From assembly GCA_028873695.1 (NCBI GenBank), contig JAPPNU010000028.1:248001-312000 (forward strand): a stretch of 64,000 nucleotides of DNA, written 5' to 3'. The translations under genes were made by a program, and so were the position numbers. Below the pieces are notes generated by a model. It made no database searches and was not told the origin of the DNA. It saw nothing but the letters and a program-made list of their open reading frames with translations. This document shows positions 54,417-62,822 of the stretch, piece by piece; position 1 is the stretch's first letter, and each line of letters opens with the position of its first letter. The DNA comes from Gemmatimonadota bacterium. GTDB taxonomy: Bacteria > Latescibacterota > UBA2968 > GCA-2709665.

Positions 54417-54443
54417 TTGACAAAGCCGTTCCATTTTTATATC
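54417..54443 (+). promoter_or_regulatory. Candidate promoter of the HU gene
   Basis: -35 TTGACA (54417-54422) and a -10-like TATATC (54438-54443), 15-base spacer, about 75 bases upstream of the HU start. The suboptimal spacing keeps confidence moderate. Confidence 0.5.
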
Positions 54444-54517
54444 CTTTTCGCTTGTCCAAACCAATTTGACAGGTGTGTTTTTCGTTGAGACACAGGCCAA
54501 TCTCGAAAGGGGTTTCG

Positions 54518-54805
54518 GTGACCAAAGCCGATATCGTCAATCAGATTGCAGAGGCCACGGGGTTGCCGAAATCGGATACGGCGGCAGTCGTGGAGGGTTT
54601 CCTCGACTCGGTCGTGGCGGCATTGAAACATGGCGAGCACATCGAAATTCGAGGGTTCGGGACGTTCAAGGTCGTGACCCGGGCCCCCCGGATAGGGCGC
54701 AATCCCAAAACCGGGGACGTCGTTGAAATCCCGGAACGCCCCGCACCTGTTTTCAAGCCATCCAGGGAATTGCGGACGGGTCTCACCAATAAGCAGGCGG
54801 TCTGA
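54518..54805 (+). CDS. HU/IHF family DNA-binding protein
   Basis: 95 residues, full family length. MTKADIVNQIAEATGLPKSD N terminus, the GFGTFKVVTRAPRIGRNPKTG block with the DNA-minor-groove arm (R-x-GRNPxTG), and a final helix. Bends and compacts DNA. GTG start with GAAAGGGG ahead; the frame begins 45 bases earlier without a site. It heads a short run with the mS38-like gene and tRNA-Arg. Confidence 0.93.
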   Translation: MTKADIVNQIAEATGLPKSDTAAVVEGFLDSVVAALKHGEHIEIRGFGTFKVVTRAPRIGRNPKTGDVVEIPERPAPVFKPSRELRTGLTNKQAV

Positions 54806-54848
54806 ACCCGTGTCGCACCAATGTCAGTCTCAAAAGAAGGAGCACTAA

Positions 54849-54938
54849 TTGCCCTGCGGAAGAAAACGAAAGCGCCACAAGATCGCAACTCACAAGCGCA
54901 AGAAACGTCGCAGAAGAGACCGCCACAAGAAGGACTGA
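54849..54938 (+). CDS. mS38/bS22-like (AURKAIP1/COX24 domain) small ribosomal protein
   Basis: 29 residues: MPCGRKRKRHKIATHKRKKR then RRRDRHKKD. TTG start with AGAAGGAG seven bases ahead. It closely follows the pattern of the short AURKAIP1/COX24-domain proteins of Bacteroidota, which relate to mitochondrial mS38 and mycobacterial bS22 on the small ribosomal subunit. Its length hides it from ordinary gene calling. It lies between HU and tRNA-Arg(CCG), 19 bases before the tRNA, so the three may share a transcript. Confidence 0.8.
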   Translation: MPCGRKRKRHKIATHKRKKRRRRDRHKKD

Positions 54939-54957
54939 CCATTTTCAAGGGTCCGGC

Positions 54958-55035
54958 GGGGCATTAGCTCAGTCTGGATAGAGCGCTGGTCTCCGGAACC
55001 AGAGGTCACAGGTTCGAATCCTGTATGTCCCACCA
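54958..55035 (+). tRNA. tRNA-Arg (anticodon CCG)
   Basis: Cloverleaf folds cleanly: acceptor GGGGCAT with ATGTCCC (one G-U), D stem GCTC/GAGC, anticodon stem CTGGT/ACCAG around loop CTCCGGA (anticodon CCG, reads CGG), T arm ACAGG-TTCGAAT-CCTGT, discriminator A, encoded CCA. Confidence 0.93.
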
Positions 55036-55046
55036 TGCCGTTTCAA

Positions 55047-55083
55047 GGCGAGCCGTCGAGGAATAGACGGCTCGCCTCTTTCT
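55047..55083 (+). terminator. Terminator after tRNA-Arg
   Basis: Perfect 11-bp stem GGCGAGCCGTC (55047-55057) with GACGGCTCGCC (55066-55076), eight-base loop, followed by TCTTTCT. Confidence 0.85.
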
Positions 55084-55129
55084 ATACGGTCCGCATAGTC
55101 GGCGTTCGGACAATCGGGGATTACACCGC

Positions 55130-55263
55130 GTTGAGAAAGTCGCTCAGCGGGCGAGGTCGAAGACAAGGCGTGCGACCGCGTCCCATCGAGCGATTCGGAA
55201 AGTGAGCGTAACGCGGTATTTCGACCGCAGAAGCCGGCCGCAGCCCGGATGGGCTTTTTCAAC
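55130..55263 (-). mobile_element. MITE-like element, family 2, full copy
   Basis: 134 bp with terminal inverted repeats GTTGAGAAAG and CTTTTTCAAC, and subterminal palindromic blocks (GAGGTCGAAGACAAG; GTATTTCGACCG). Reverse-strand counterpart of 50439-50550. It supplies the first codons of a false N-terminal extension to the sigma factor gene. Confidence 0.78.
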
Positions 55264-55455
55264 TGGCTGATTCGTTCCCGGAAATGCGATACCGGGGTTT
55301 GCGCCCGCGGCGCCGCGGGCGGTGGCCGGGATCCCAAGAAAGTGGAACTTTCGTGCGTTCAGGTCGTTCCAATCGTACGTCGAGCCACATCCGTTCCGGA
55401 AACGCCGGCGGATCTGGACGGCGGCTTCACGGTCGCAAGGGGGTTGAAGCCATCC

Positions 55456-56325
55456 GTGAACTTCCAGGAACCGACAAAGAAGCGTCTGCCTCATGACGCC
55501 TCCGTGCAGCGATACCTGAAGGAACTGCGCCGGTATCCCCCGATGACGCGCAAAGAGGAGACGGAAACGCTCGCCCGGGCCCGGAAGGGCGATCACAAGG
55601 CGATCGAACGGCTCGTCACCTCCAATTTGCGTTTTGTCGTGAGCGTTGCCCTCGAATACCAGGGCCGTGGCGTACCGCTCTCGGATCTGATCGCCGAAGG
55701 CAACATGGGGCTGATGGAAGCCCTGAACCGGTTTGACGAGACCCGGGGATACAAGTTCATCAGCTATGCCGTCTGGTGGATACGGCAGGCGATACTGAAT
55801 GCGCTGAAACGAACGTCGGCGGTGTCCATGCCTGCAAATCGGCAGGAGGACATGGATCGCATGGCCAGGAGGTGGGGCCAGATGACCCAGGAGTTGGGAC
55901 GGGTGCCCACGGTCGATGAGGTGGCCAGTGATATGAAGATCAGTCGAAAGCGTGCTGAACGCGCGCTTCGATGCGCCCGATCGGACCTCTCTCTGGAATC
56001 CCCGATCGACGCCGAAGGAGAAAAGACGTTGCTGCAGGTGCTTGACTGTGACGAAGCCCACCCTGATCTGGAGGTCCTGGAAAGAGACCGTACCGAACTG
56101 ATCAATGCCTCCCTCACGGGAAGTCTCGATACAAGGGAGGCAAACGTCATCCGCTCCTATTTCGGCCTGGAGGGCGGAGATCGGAGGACGCTCGGAGAAA
56201 TCGGCAGTGAACTGGGTGTCACGCGGGAACGCGTGAGGCAGATCCGGAATCGCGCCCTGTGCAAACTGCGGCGATACTTCAAGCAGCGGGTACGCGCCGA
56301 AGAGTCCTGGCAGGACCAGGTCTGA
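55456..56325 (+). CDS. RpoD/SigA-type RNA polymerase sigma factor, short form
   Basis: 289 residues from a GTG at 55456. Region 1.2 (DASVQRYLKELRRYPPMTRKEE), region 2 (NLRFVVSVALEYQGRG, DLIAEGNMGLMEA, GYKFISYAVWWIRQAI), region 3, and region 4 with helix-turn-helix TLGEIGSELGVTRERVRQI. There is no region 1.1, as in the ~287-residue primary sigma factors of Bacteroidota, so it could be the housekeeping factor or a group 2 paralogue. The frame opens at 55249 inside a mobile repeat; those codons are not real. AAGGGGG lies 12 bases before the GTG. Confidence 0.88.
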   Translation: MNFQEPTKKRLPHDASVQRYLKELRRYPPMTRKEETETLARARKGDHKAIERLVTSNLRFVVSVALEYQGRGVPLSDLIAEGNMGLMEALNRFDETRGYKFISYAVWWIRQAILNALKRTSAVSMPANRQEDMDRMARRWGQMTQELGRVPTVDEVASDMKISRKRAERALRCARSDLSLESPIDAEGEKTLLQVLDCDEAHPDLEVLERDRTELINASLTGSLDTREANVIRSYFGLEGGDRRTLGEIGSELGVTRERVRQIRNRALCKLRRYFKQRVRAEESWQDQV

Positions 56326-56350
56326 TCCGGATCGGCAGCGACGCCGGAAC

Positions 56351-56385
56351 GTGCGGGCAGGGGCTCTCCCTGACCCGCACTTTTT
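56351..56385 (+). terminator. Rho-independent terminator of the sigma factor gene
   Basis: GTGCGGG and AGGG pair with CCCT and CCCGCAC (small internal bulges) around GCTCT, followed by TTTTT at 56381-56385. Confidence 0.85.
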
Positions 56386-56610
56386 GTTGCGTTTGCCTCA
56401 GCCTCCGAGTCGCGTGTTTTCAGCCTCGGATCCGGAGACGCGGTAAAAGTATAAAGTCGTTGATCCAACGGCATCTGATGGTTAAATTGAGGATGTAATT
56501 CGCAGCTCGCGCCACGCCGGAAACGAACGTACAATGTCGTTGCGGCGCCTGACCGGTGGGTCGGCGTGTACGGTTGCAGAAGGTGGCCAATCCATTTCAG
56601 GAATCGTCCC

Positions 56611-57384
56611 GTGAGACGCCTGCTGGAATTCGTGGGCATGAAGACCGCCCGGTTTCTTTTGCTTACCTATTCGATGTACGGGTATTTCCGGCGGTTTCTT
56701 GGCGAACTGCCGAACATCTATTTCTACAGGCGTCAGATCATCGAACAGTGTTACTCGGTTGGCGTGAATTCGCTGTCCCTTGTTATCCTTGTTTCGGCGT
56801 TCAGCGGAATGGCCGTATCCACAATGATGGCCTACCAGATGGAGGACTACGTACCTGATTACATGGTCGGCAGCATTGTTGTCCGCTCGGTGCTGCTCGA
56901 ACTGGCGCCGATCCTCATGGGGCTGGTACTGGCGGGCCAGGTGGGTGCGGGCATCGCGTCCGAAGTAGGCACAATGAAGGTCTCCGAGCAGGTGGATGCG
57001 CTGGTTTCACTGGCGGTGGACCCGGTAGGCTATCTCCTGATGCCGCGGGTTCTCGCGGGTATCGTGATGATCCCCGTGCTTGTCGTATTCTCTGCCTGCA
57101 CGTCGATCTCCGCGGGTTACATGATGTCCATCCATCTGATGGATATCACAGTTGCCGATTTCGTGAAGGGCATGAAGCTCGACTGGAGTTCGTACGATCT
57201 TGTGGTATGCCTGATCAAGTCCGTGGTATACGGCGGCATGATCACGTTTTACGGTTCTTACGCCGGACTGACGGCAACGGGCGGGGCGCAGGGCGTGGGC
57301 CGCGCTGCGACGGCGGCAGTGGTGATCTCGGCGGCTTCGATTCTGATCCTGGACTACTTCCTGACCAAGACATTGCTCTATTGA
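56611..57384 (+). CDS. mlaE: MlaE-family phospholipid ABC transporter permease
   Basis: 257 residues, five to six membrane helices, DUF140/MlaE family. Landmarks: AMNS-like VSAFSGMAVSTMMAYQ, the ELAPILMGLVLAGQVGAGIASEVGTMKVSEQVDAL block (coupling helix region) and a C-terminal FLTKTLLY. With MlaF and MlaD it forms the inner-membrane complex that moves phospholipids between membranes. GTG start at 56611 after CAGGAATC; an ATG at 56638 is an alternative. mlaF starts 69 bases later. Confidence 0.9.
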   Translation: MRRLLEFVGMKTARFLLLTYSMYGYFRRFLGELPNIYFYRRQIIEQCYSVGVNSLSLVILVSAFSGMAVSTMMAYQMEDYVPDYMVGSIVVRSVLLELAPILMGLVLAGQVGAGIASEVGTMKVSEQVDALVSLAVDPVGYLLMPRVLAGIVMIPVLVVFSACTSISAGYMMSIHLMDITVADFVKGMKLDWSSYDLVVCLIKSVVYGGMITFYGSYAGLTATGGAQGVGRAATAAVVISAASILILDYFLTKTLLY

Positions 57385-57453
57385 CGTCGGGTTTGGCCAT
57401 TGTGTATGAATCGTGCCACGCCACGACGCTGTTTCGGTGAATGAGACAGAACA

Positions 57454-58197
57454 ATGGCAGAGAATGGCATTGCCGTCAAATTCGAATCGGTGCACAAACG
57501 ATTCGATGAATTGCAGGTCCTGACGGGTATGGATCTGGAAGTCCGCTGGGGAGAGGTGACAACCATACTGGGCCCCAGCGGATGCGGCAAGAGTGTAACT
57601 CTGAAACACATAATCGGCATCGAACAGGCCGACCGCGGACGGGTTACCGTGGACGGTCACGACATGAGTTCCATCAGTAACAGAGATTTGAAGGCGTTGC
57701 GCAAGAGGATCGGCGTCCTGTTTCAGTCCGCAGCGCTTTTTGATTCAATGAATGTAAGGGAAAACGTGGCGTTCGGGCTTCGGATGCATACTCGAATGTC
57801 CGAAAAGGAGATCGAAGAACGGGTCGGCGTCTGCCTCGACGCGGTTCGGCTTTCGGGAGCGGAGCTGACGATGCCCGTGGAACTGTCCGGCGGCATGCGG
57901 AAACGCGCCGCACTGGCCAGGGCAATTGCAATGTCCCCTGATTTCATCCTATATGACGAGCCGACAACCGGCCTGGATCCGGGTACAGCCGCAGTCGTAG
58001 GCGATTACATATTGAAACTTCAGAGTGAGCTGGACGTAACCTCGGTTGTGGTTACCCACGATCTCCCGCTTGCCCGCAGGATTTCAGACAGGCTTGCGCT
58101 GCTTTACAACGGAAAAACCGCCATTCAGGGGACACCGGAGGAGATTGAGAGGAGCGGAAACGATGTTTACGACCTGTTCGTTCAGGGCAAAATCTGA
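57454..58197 (+). CDS. mlaF: MlaF-family ABC transporter ATP-binding protein
   Basis: 247 residues. Walker A GPSGCGKS, Q-loop LFQSAALFDSMNV (the MlaF-specific form), signature LSGGMRKRAALARA (GGM rather than GGQ, as in Mla/Mce ATPases), Walker B ILYDEPTTGLDP, H-loop VVTHD. Powers lipid transfer by MlaE. Between mlaE and the MCE gene in one operon. Confidence 0.93.
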   Translation: MAENGIAVKFESVHKRFDELQVLTGMDLEVRWGEVTTILGPSGCGKSVTLKHIIGIEQADRGRVTVDGHDMSSISNRDLKALRKRIGVLFQSAALFDSMNVRENVAFGLRMHTRMSEKEIEERVGVCLDAVRLSGAELTMPVELSGGMRKRAALARAIAMSPDFILYDEPTTGLDPGTAAVVGDYILKLQSELDVTSVVVTHDLPLARRISDRLALLYNGKTAIQGTPEEIERSGNDVYDLFVQGKI

Positions 58198-58209
58198 AGC
58201 AGGTGACAA

Positions 58210-59115
58210 ATGATCAGTCGGGAAAAACAGTTGTTTCTGGGGGCGGTCATATTCCTGGCGATCGCAATAGCCGTACTGGGTGCGACGTGGCTGTCGGAGA
58301 ACTATGCGGGCGCGGCGGGTGGTTATCAGTTGCACGTCTTTTTCGAAAGCGTACCCGGGTTGCAACCTGGCGATCCGGTATTCATCCGAGGGGTATGGGC
58401 CGGCAAGGTCCTCGAAATCGAACTTGCGCACGGATTGCCGCTTGTGAGTATCGGATTTGCTGAATTTCGGAACCTGCCCCGGGATTCGAAAGTACTTTTG
58501 CAGGCCGAGGGGTTGCTGGGCGGCAAGATGATCGACGTGCAGGTGGGAACGGAATCCGACCGGGTGTATGCGGACCACGATACGCTGCGCGGGTCGTCGG
58601 AAGGCGGAATCGAAGAAATGGCGGAACATGCCGGTGTGCTGGTTCAGCGTCTGGAAGCGGTTCTTGCCGACAGGAATCTGGACCACGTCGAAGCCCTGCT
58701 CGCGAATGTGGACAGTACCGCCGCGCTCTTGAAACAGGCAGTGGTCCAGAACCGCGAGACGCTTAAGGCTCTGCTGGACACCGCCGCCCTGGCCGCCCGC
58801 GACGCGCGTGACATGCTTGGCGAGAATCGGCCCGGGGTGCGTCGGGTCGTCGGGAACATGCGGCGTACGACCGAGAGGCTGGACGGGATGGCGAGAAAGG
58901 TCGAAACCGCACTGGAGACCTTTGAGAAATCACTGGCCGACCTGAATGAGGTTAGCGGGAAACTGCGCCGCGGCGAAGGTACTCTGGGCCGTCTCGTCCA
59001 CGACGAAACGCTGTATCTGGATATGCGGCGTACGCTCGCCTCTGTTGACAGTCTCATCGAAGACATCAAGGAAGACCCTAAACGCTATCTCAATGTCGAT
59101 GTAAGCCTGTTCTGA
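58210..59115 (+). CDS. mlaD: MCE-domain lipid transport protein, MlaD-like
   Basis: 301 residues. One N-terminal membrane helix (about 8-28), an MCE beta domain (about 35-120; VPGLQPGDPVFIRGVWAGKV), and a long helical C-terminal part (about 140-280) rich in leucines, longer than E. coli MlaD (183) and like those MCE proteins that form helical tubes or needles. It would sit on MlaE in the periplasm and carry lipids. Starts 12 bases after mlaF. Confidence 0.9.
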   Translation: MISREKQLFLGAVIFLAIAIAVLGATWLSENYAGAAGGYQLHVFFESVPGLQPGDPVFIRGVWAGKVLEIELAHGLPLVSIGFAEFRNLPRDSKVLLQAEGLLGGKMIDVQVGTESDRVYADHDTLRGSSEGGIEEMAEHAGVLVQRLEAVLADRNLDHVEALLANVDSTAALLKQAVVQNRETLKALLDTAALAARDARDMLGENRPGVRRVVGNMRRTTERLDGMARKVETALETFEKSLADLNEVSGKLRRGEGTLGRLVHDETLYLDMRRTLASVDSLIEDIKEDPKRYLNVDVSLF

Positions 59116-59128
59116 GCGGAGGTAATGG

Positions 59129-60283
59129 GTGCGGGAGGTGTTTGTACGAAACGTATTCCGGGCGCTTGCATGCCTGTTTGCGGGGTTGACCCTGGCGCAC
59201 GCCGGCGACTTGGAGTGGTTCCGATGGGCCGGGAGTAAGGACGTGTCCTTCGGCGGCGCACTGGGTGAAATGCGCACCGTCAGGACCATTCCCGCGGCAG
59301 CCGACTCGGTAAAACGTCTGGTATACGGAGACCGGCAGGGCCTCTTGCACGTACTCGAGTTCAGCGAGGGGCGTTCCCGGGAGGTGTGGGTCAGCCAATC
59401 CCTGAAATCGTCCGTGGCTGAAGTTTTCGTGACGGATGTCAATGCGGACAAAATCCTTGAGATCGTCGCGTATTCGCATTGGGGCGACATCGTGGTTTAC
59501 AATGCGGATACGTACAGGTTGATCTGGCGCAGCAAGGACGACGAGTATGCGACGATCTCGACGATGGCGATAGAGAATCTGGATGGCGACCCACAACTGG
59601 AACTGATCTTCCTTGGCGAAGCGCAGGACCCGTCCGGTGAACGGGACTCCCGGCTGTTTGTCCACGATGGCAGGCATTTCGCGGAGGAGAGGCGGGGCGA
59701 ACAGACGCTGATCGGGGAAAGCATCGTCGTCGCGAACCTGGACGAAGACGCGGCGCTTGAAATCGCCATCAATACCGGCGTGGTCATCGATGCAAGGTCC
59801 CTCGATTTCGAATGGCACTTCGGTGGATGCGACCGTATGGGATACATGGACGTGAATTACGACGGCACGCCGGATCTGATAGGAGAATACGGCAGTTTAC
59901 GGCCCGAACGGCACATCAAGGTGATTTCAATCACCTCGGATTTTCGAGGAAACCACGGAGCGGAGGTATCGGGAAGGATTGCGGACTGCGCCTCCTGCCA
60001 CAAACTCAGGGCGTTCTGCCAGGACTGCCACGAGAGAGAGGGCGTAAAAAGCACCGTCGGCCATCAGAACCCGGGCGGACGCATCGACGAGGAAGCCTAT
60101 CATCTGCGGGAGGCGCCCTACTTTGCGCCATACGGCAACGTGAACGAATGCACGAGTTGCCATAAACCCGAACTCAGGGAGGTGTGTCTGGCGTGTCACC
60201 AGCGTACCGTTCCCGACGGTGAAGAAGCCATTCGGGCGAACACCGAGATTTATTCGATTCTGACCGAACTCAAGGACCGATAG
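59129..60283 (+). CDS. Exported FG-GAP propeller protein with C-terminal tetraheme cytochrome c domain
   Basis: 384 residues. Signal peptide about 1-25. Residues about 60-270 form VCBS/FG-GAP-like repeats with acidic loops (DVNADKILEIV, NLDGDPQLELI, NLDEDAALEIA, DVNYDGTPDLI) as in integrin-type propellers. The C-terminal region has four heme c sites: CASCH 287-291, CQDCH 297-301, CTSCH 341-345 and CLACH 353-357. GTG start with GGAGG ahead, 13 bases after the MCE gene, so in the Mla operon. No characterised equivalent comes to mind; a periplasmic or surface redox protein is inferred. Confidence 0.8.
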   Translation: MREVFVRNVFRALACLFAGLTLAHAGDLEWFRWAGSKDVSFGGALGEMRTVRTIPAAADSVKRLVYGDRQGLLHVLEFSEGRSREVWVSQSLKSSVAEVFVTDVNADKILEIVAYSHWGDIVVYNADTYRLIWRSKDDEYATISTMAIENLDGDPQLELIFLGEAQDPSGERDSRLFVHDGRHFAEERRGEQTLIGESIVVANLDEDAALEIAINTGVVIDARSLDFEWHFGGCDRMGYMDVNYDGTPDLIGEYGSLRPERHIKVISITSDFRGNHGAEVSGRIADCASCHKLRAFCQDCHEREGVKSTVGHQNPGGRIDEEAYHLREAPYFAPYGNVNECTSCHKPELREVCLACHQRTVPDGEEAIRANTEIYSILTELKDR

Positions 60284-60285
60284 GC

Positions 60286-61137
60286 ATGAAATACAACGTC
60301 TGGATTGCCGTGCTGTTCTGGATTGCGGCACAGATGCAGGTCCAGGCCGGAAACGCGGACTGGTACCAATTTCGCGACAACCGGCACATCCGATGGGGTG
60401 GAAGTATCGATGAACTGCCTCAGATTCGTATCCTCCCGCCGGGCGACGACGAAAGCCCGCGGGTTGTCTACGGAGACGCGCAGGGAAGCCTGCACGTTGT
60501 CAGATACGTCGATGGGCGCGGATACGAGGAGTGGAAGAGCGAACCCCTGGGTTCCGCCGTCCTGGGGGTCTTCGTGGATGACGTCGATGCGGACGGGGGA
60601 TTCGAAATTGTCGCCTACACGTTTACGCGTATTGTGCTATACAGTGCGGAAGACTACAGTTTCATCTGGCAGATCCGGGAGGACATCACCCACATGGCAA
60701 TCGCAAACGTGGACGATGATCCTCAACTGGAACTCGTCTATCTGGTCAAGAGTCTGGGACATAGCGAGATGCACATCCACGTGTATGATTGTCTGGAGTT
60801 GTTCGAGCAGGGCATCAGCGACGTGATACCGAAAGAATCGATTCACGCCCAGAGTATGGTGATCGCGGATTTCGACGATGACTACGGCCTGGAGGTCGTG
60901 TTGAATACGGGTGTGGTCGTCGACCTGGAAACGCTGATCGTGGAGTGGTATTTTGCCGACGGATTCGGAGACCGTCTGGGATTTCTGGATATCGACGGTG
61001 ACGGTGTCCTTGAGTTGATCGGAGAGGTGGGCGGGCTTCGTCACAGCCGATACCTGCGCATATTCAATGTAGACATCCGGTCGGAGACGTTTCTGGTCCT
61101 TCCGGATGACAAAGTGCGGTCACGAGCGGATCAGTGA
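60286..61137 (+). CDS. Exported FG-GAP propeller protein, heme-less paralogue
   Basis: 283 residues. Signal peptide about 1-21, then the same repeat plan as the preceding protein, with matching motifs (VVYGDAQGSLHV, DVDADGGFEIVAYT, NVDDDPQLELVYL, NTGVVVDLETL, DIDGDGVLELIGE), but it ends where the heme region of its neighbour begins. The two are tandem paralogues two bases apart. The acidic loops suggest Ca2+ binding. Possibly the partner or scaffold of the cytochrome. Confidence 0.78.
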   Translation: MKYNVWIAVLFWIAAQMQVQAGNADWYQFRDNRHIRWGGSIDELPQIRILPPGDDESPRVVYGDAQGSLHVVRYVDGRGYEEWKSEPLGSAVLGVFVDDVDADGGFEIVAYTFTRIVLYSAEDYSFIWQIREDITHMAIANVDDDPQLELVYLVKSLGHSEMHIHVYDCLELFEQGISDVIPKESIHAQSMVIADFDDDYGLEVVLNTGVVVDLETLIVEWYFADGFGDRLGFLDIDGDGVLELIGEVGGLRHSRYLRIFNVDIRSETFLVLPDDKVRSRADQ

Positions 61138-62436
61138 TTGACAACGGATTTTCGCATGGATACCGATTTACACACAAAACAGCCGCGTAGCGGGAATGAT
61201 CCGGATCGGAGTGCGGACCGCCGGTCGTCCGGTCCGGACTCCGGCAGGTGGTCCGGTGACAGCCTGTTTTTTCGTATGGCGATTCTGCTGTTTCTTGTGG
61301 GCTTCCTCTATGTACTCCATCAGGACCTCTCCCCGTTCCTGATTGGCCTCACGCTGCTGGCCATTCTGGTCATGGTCCAGAAGGGGATAAGGTTCGAAAC
61401 CGGCGTGGCGGTCGTGGTGGTTCTGCTGTTTGGCGCCTGGCTGATGGGAGATATGGCCGGGTTGCTCTGGCCGTTCGTGACCTCGTTCGTGTTGGCTTAT
61501 TTGCTTTCGCCGCTTGTGGGCCTCATGGAACGCTGGATGTCACGCACGATCGCCATCGCCCTGATCGTGGTCGTCATACTGGGGGCATTGTCAGGGATCG
61601 GCATCGTGGTCATACCTCTGGTGACGCAGGAAATCCTCGATTTCGGCCGGCGTGTCCCCGTCTATGCTGCCTCGCTCAAGCAGCTCTACGATCAGATATT
61701 CAATGGGTTACAGTCGATCGGCGTAAACCTGCCCAGGGGCCAGATTCAACAGGTACTTCTGGATCGATTGCCGAAGCTGGGCGAACTCTTCGCCGAACAG
61801 ACGACCGCTGCCCTCAGGGGTTTGAGTTCCGGGCTTGCAACGCTCGTGAATTTCCTGATGATTCCGTTCGTTACCTTTTATATGATCAAGGACTACGACC
61901 GCATTGTCAGGACCGTTGCACGAATCCTTCCGCGGCGGCACGCAGCGTCTATCGGGGAATTCCTGGCGAGGGTGGACGAGATTCTGGGGCAATATCTTCG
62001 CGGACAGATGCTGGTCTGCAGTTTCGTTGCCGTGCTCACCGCCACCGGCCTGATGCTGTTCGGGATCCGGTACGCCGTTCTGCTGGGACTTATGGCCGGG
62101 CTCTTCAACCTGATTCCATACATTGGAATAGCGGTCGCATTGAGCGTCGCGTGCCTTGTCGCATTATTGGATGCGGAACCTGCCGGCAGCATGCTGAAGG
62201 TCATTGGCGTATTCGTTGTCGTCCAGAGTATCGAGGGCAACTTTCTGTCTCCGCGCGTCGTGGGTCAGCGCGTCGGTCTGCATCCGGTCTGGGTCATGTT
62301 CGCGCTGGTCGTCGGCGCCCATTTCTGGGGTTTCATCGGAATGCTAGTCGCGATCCCTGTCGCGGCCGTCGTCAATATCCTGTGCAAGGTCAGCGCCGAA
62401 CGTTACTTTAACTCTCCGTACTACAAGACCGAATAA
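61138..62436 (+). CDS. AI-2E family transporter (PerM-like)
   Basis: 432 residues with about eight membrane helices and the periplasmic-type helical segment between helices 3 and 4 typical of the AI-2E/PerM family (FVLAYLLSPLVGLMERW; FLMIPFVTFYMIKDYDRI; GLFNLIPYIGIAVALS; VVVQSIEGNFLSPRVVG). Family roles include autoinducer-2 export and Na+/H+ antiport; which applies is unknown. TTG directly after the previous stop, or ATG at 61156, starts it. An N-terminal ~40 residues are polar and disordered. Confidence 0.88.
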   Translation: MTTDFRMDTDLHTKQPRSGNDPDRSADRRSSGPDSGRWSGDSLFFRMAILLFLVGFLYVLHQDLSPFLIGLTLLAILVMVQKGIRFETGVAVVVVLLFGAWLMGDMAGLLWPFVTSFVLAYLLSPLVGLMERWMSRTIAIALIVVVILGALSGIGIVVIPLVTQEILDFGRRVPVYAASLKQLYDQIFNGLQSIGVNLPRGQIQQVLLDRLPKLGELFAEQTTAALRGLSSGLATLVNFLMIPFVTFYMIKDYDRIVRTVARILPRRHAASIGEFLARVDEILGQYLRGQMLVCSFVAVLTATGLMLFGIRYAVLLGLMAGLFNLIPYIGIAVALSVACLVALLDAEPAGSMLKVIGVFVVVQSIEGNFLSPRVVGQRVGLHPVWVMFALVVGAHFWGFIGMLVAIPVAAVVNILCKVSAERYFNSPYYKTE

Positions 62437-62530
62437 AACGCGCTGGAACGGTGTCTCGTCGCGGGGACGTCGGGTCCCTGCAATCGGGTAACCGGGGTCC
62501 GGACACCCTTCTTCACGCTGAACATTTCCC

Positions 62531-62559
62531 TTGACGGGGACGCCGATTCCCATTAGTTT
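62531..62559 (+). promoter_or_regulatory. Candidate promoter of tRNA-Pro(GGG)
   Basis: TTGACG (62531-62536), 17-base spacer, TAGTTT (62554-62559), followed 27 bases later by the mature tRNA 5' end. Confidence 0.55.
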
Positions 62560-62585
62560 TCTCCGGGCGCGGGACGAAACCGGAT

Positions 62586-62662
62586 CGGAGCGTGGCGCAG
62601 CCCGGTAGCGCACTATCTTGGGGTGATAGGGGTCGCTGGTTCAAATCCAGTCGCTCCGACCA
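62586..62662 (+). tRNA. tRNA-Pro (anticodon GGG)
   Basis: Acceptor CGGAGCG pairs fully with CGCTCCG; D stem GCGC/GCGC; anticodon stem CTATC/GATAG with loop TTGGGGT (anticodon GGG); T arm GCTGG-TTCAAAT-CCAGT; discriminator A; encoded CCA. Confidence 0.93.
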
Positions 62663-62667
62663 TACAG

Positions 62668-62705
62668 ACAGGGACTTGCGACGTGGATCGTGAGTCCCTG
62701 TTTTT
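62668..62705 (+). terminator. Terminator after tRNA-Pro(GGG)
   Basis: ACAGGGACT (62668-62676) pairs with AGTCCCTGT (62693-62701), followed by a T run to 62705. Confidence 0.8.
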
Positions 62706-62822
62706 CGGATGGCGTCGAGAGTGACGGCGCGCCGGAGATTGTCCGTGCCAATCGTATCTTCGCCCTGGAATCGGGCGCATATCCGGAATTCGCCGCGGTA
62801 ACTTCCTGGAGGTCGGGAAAGC

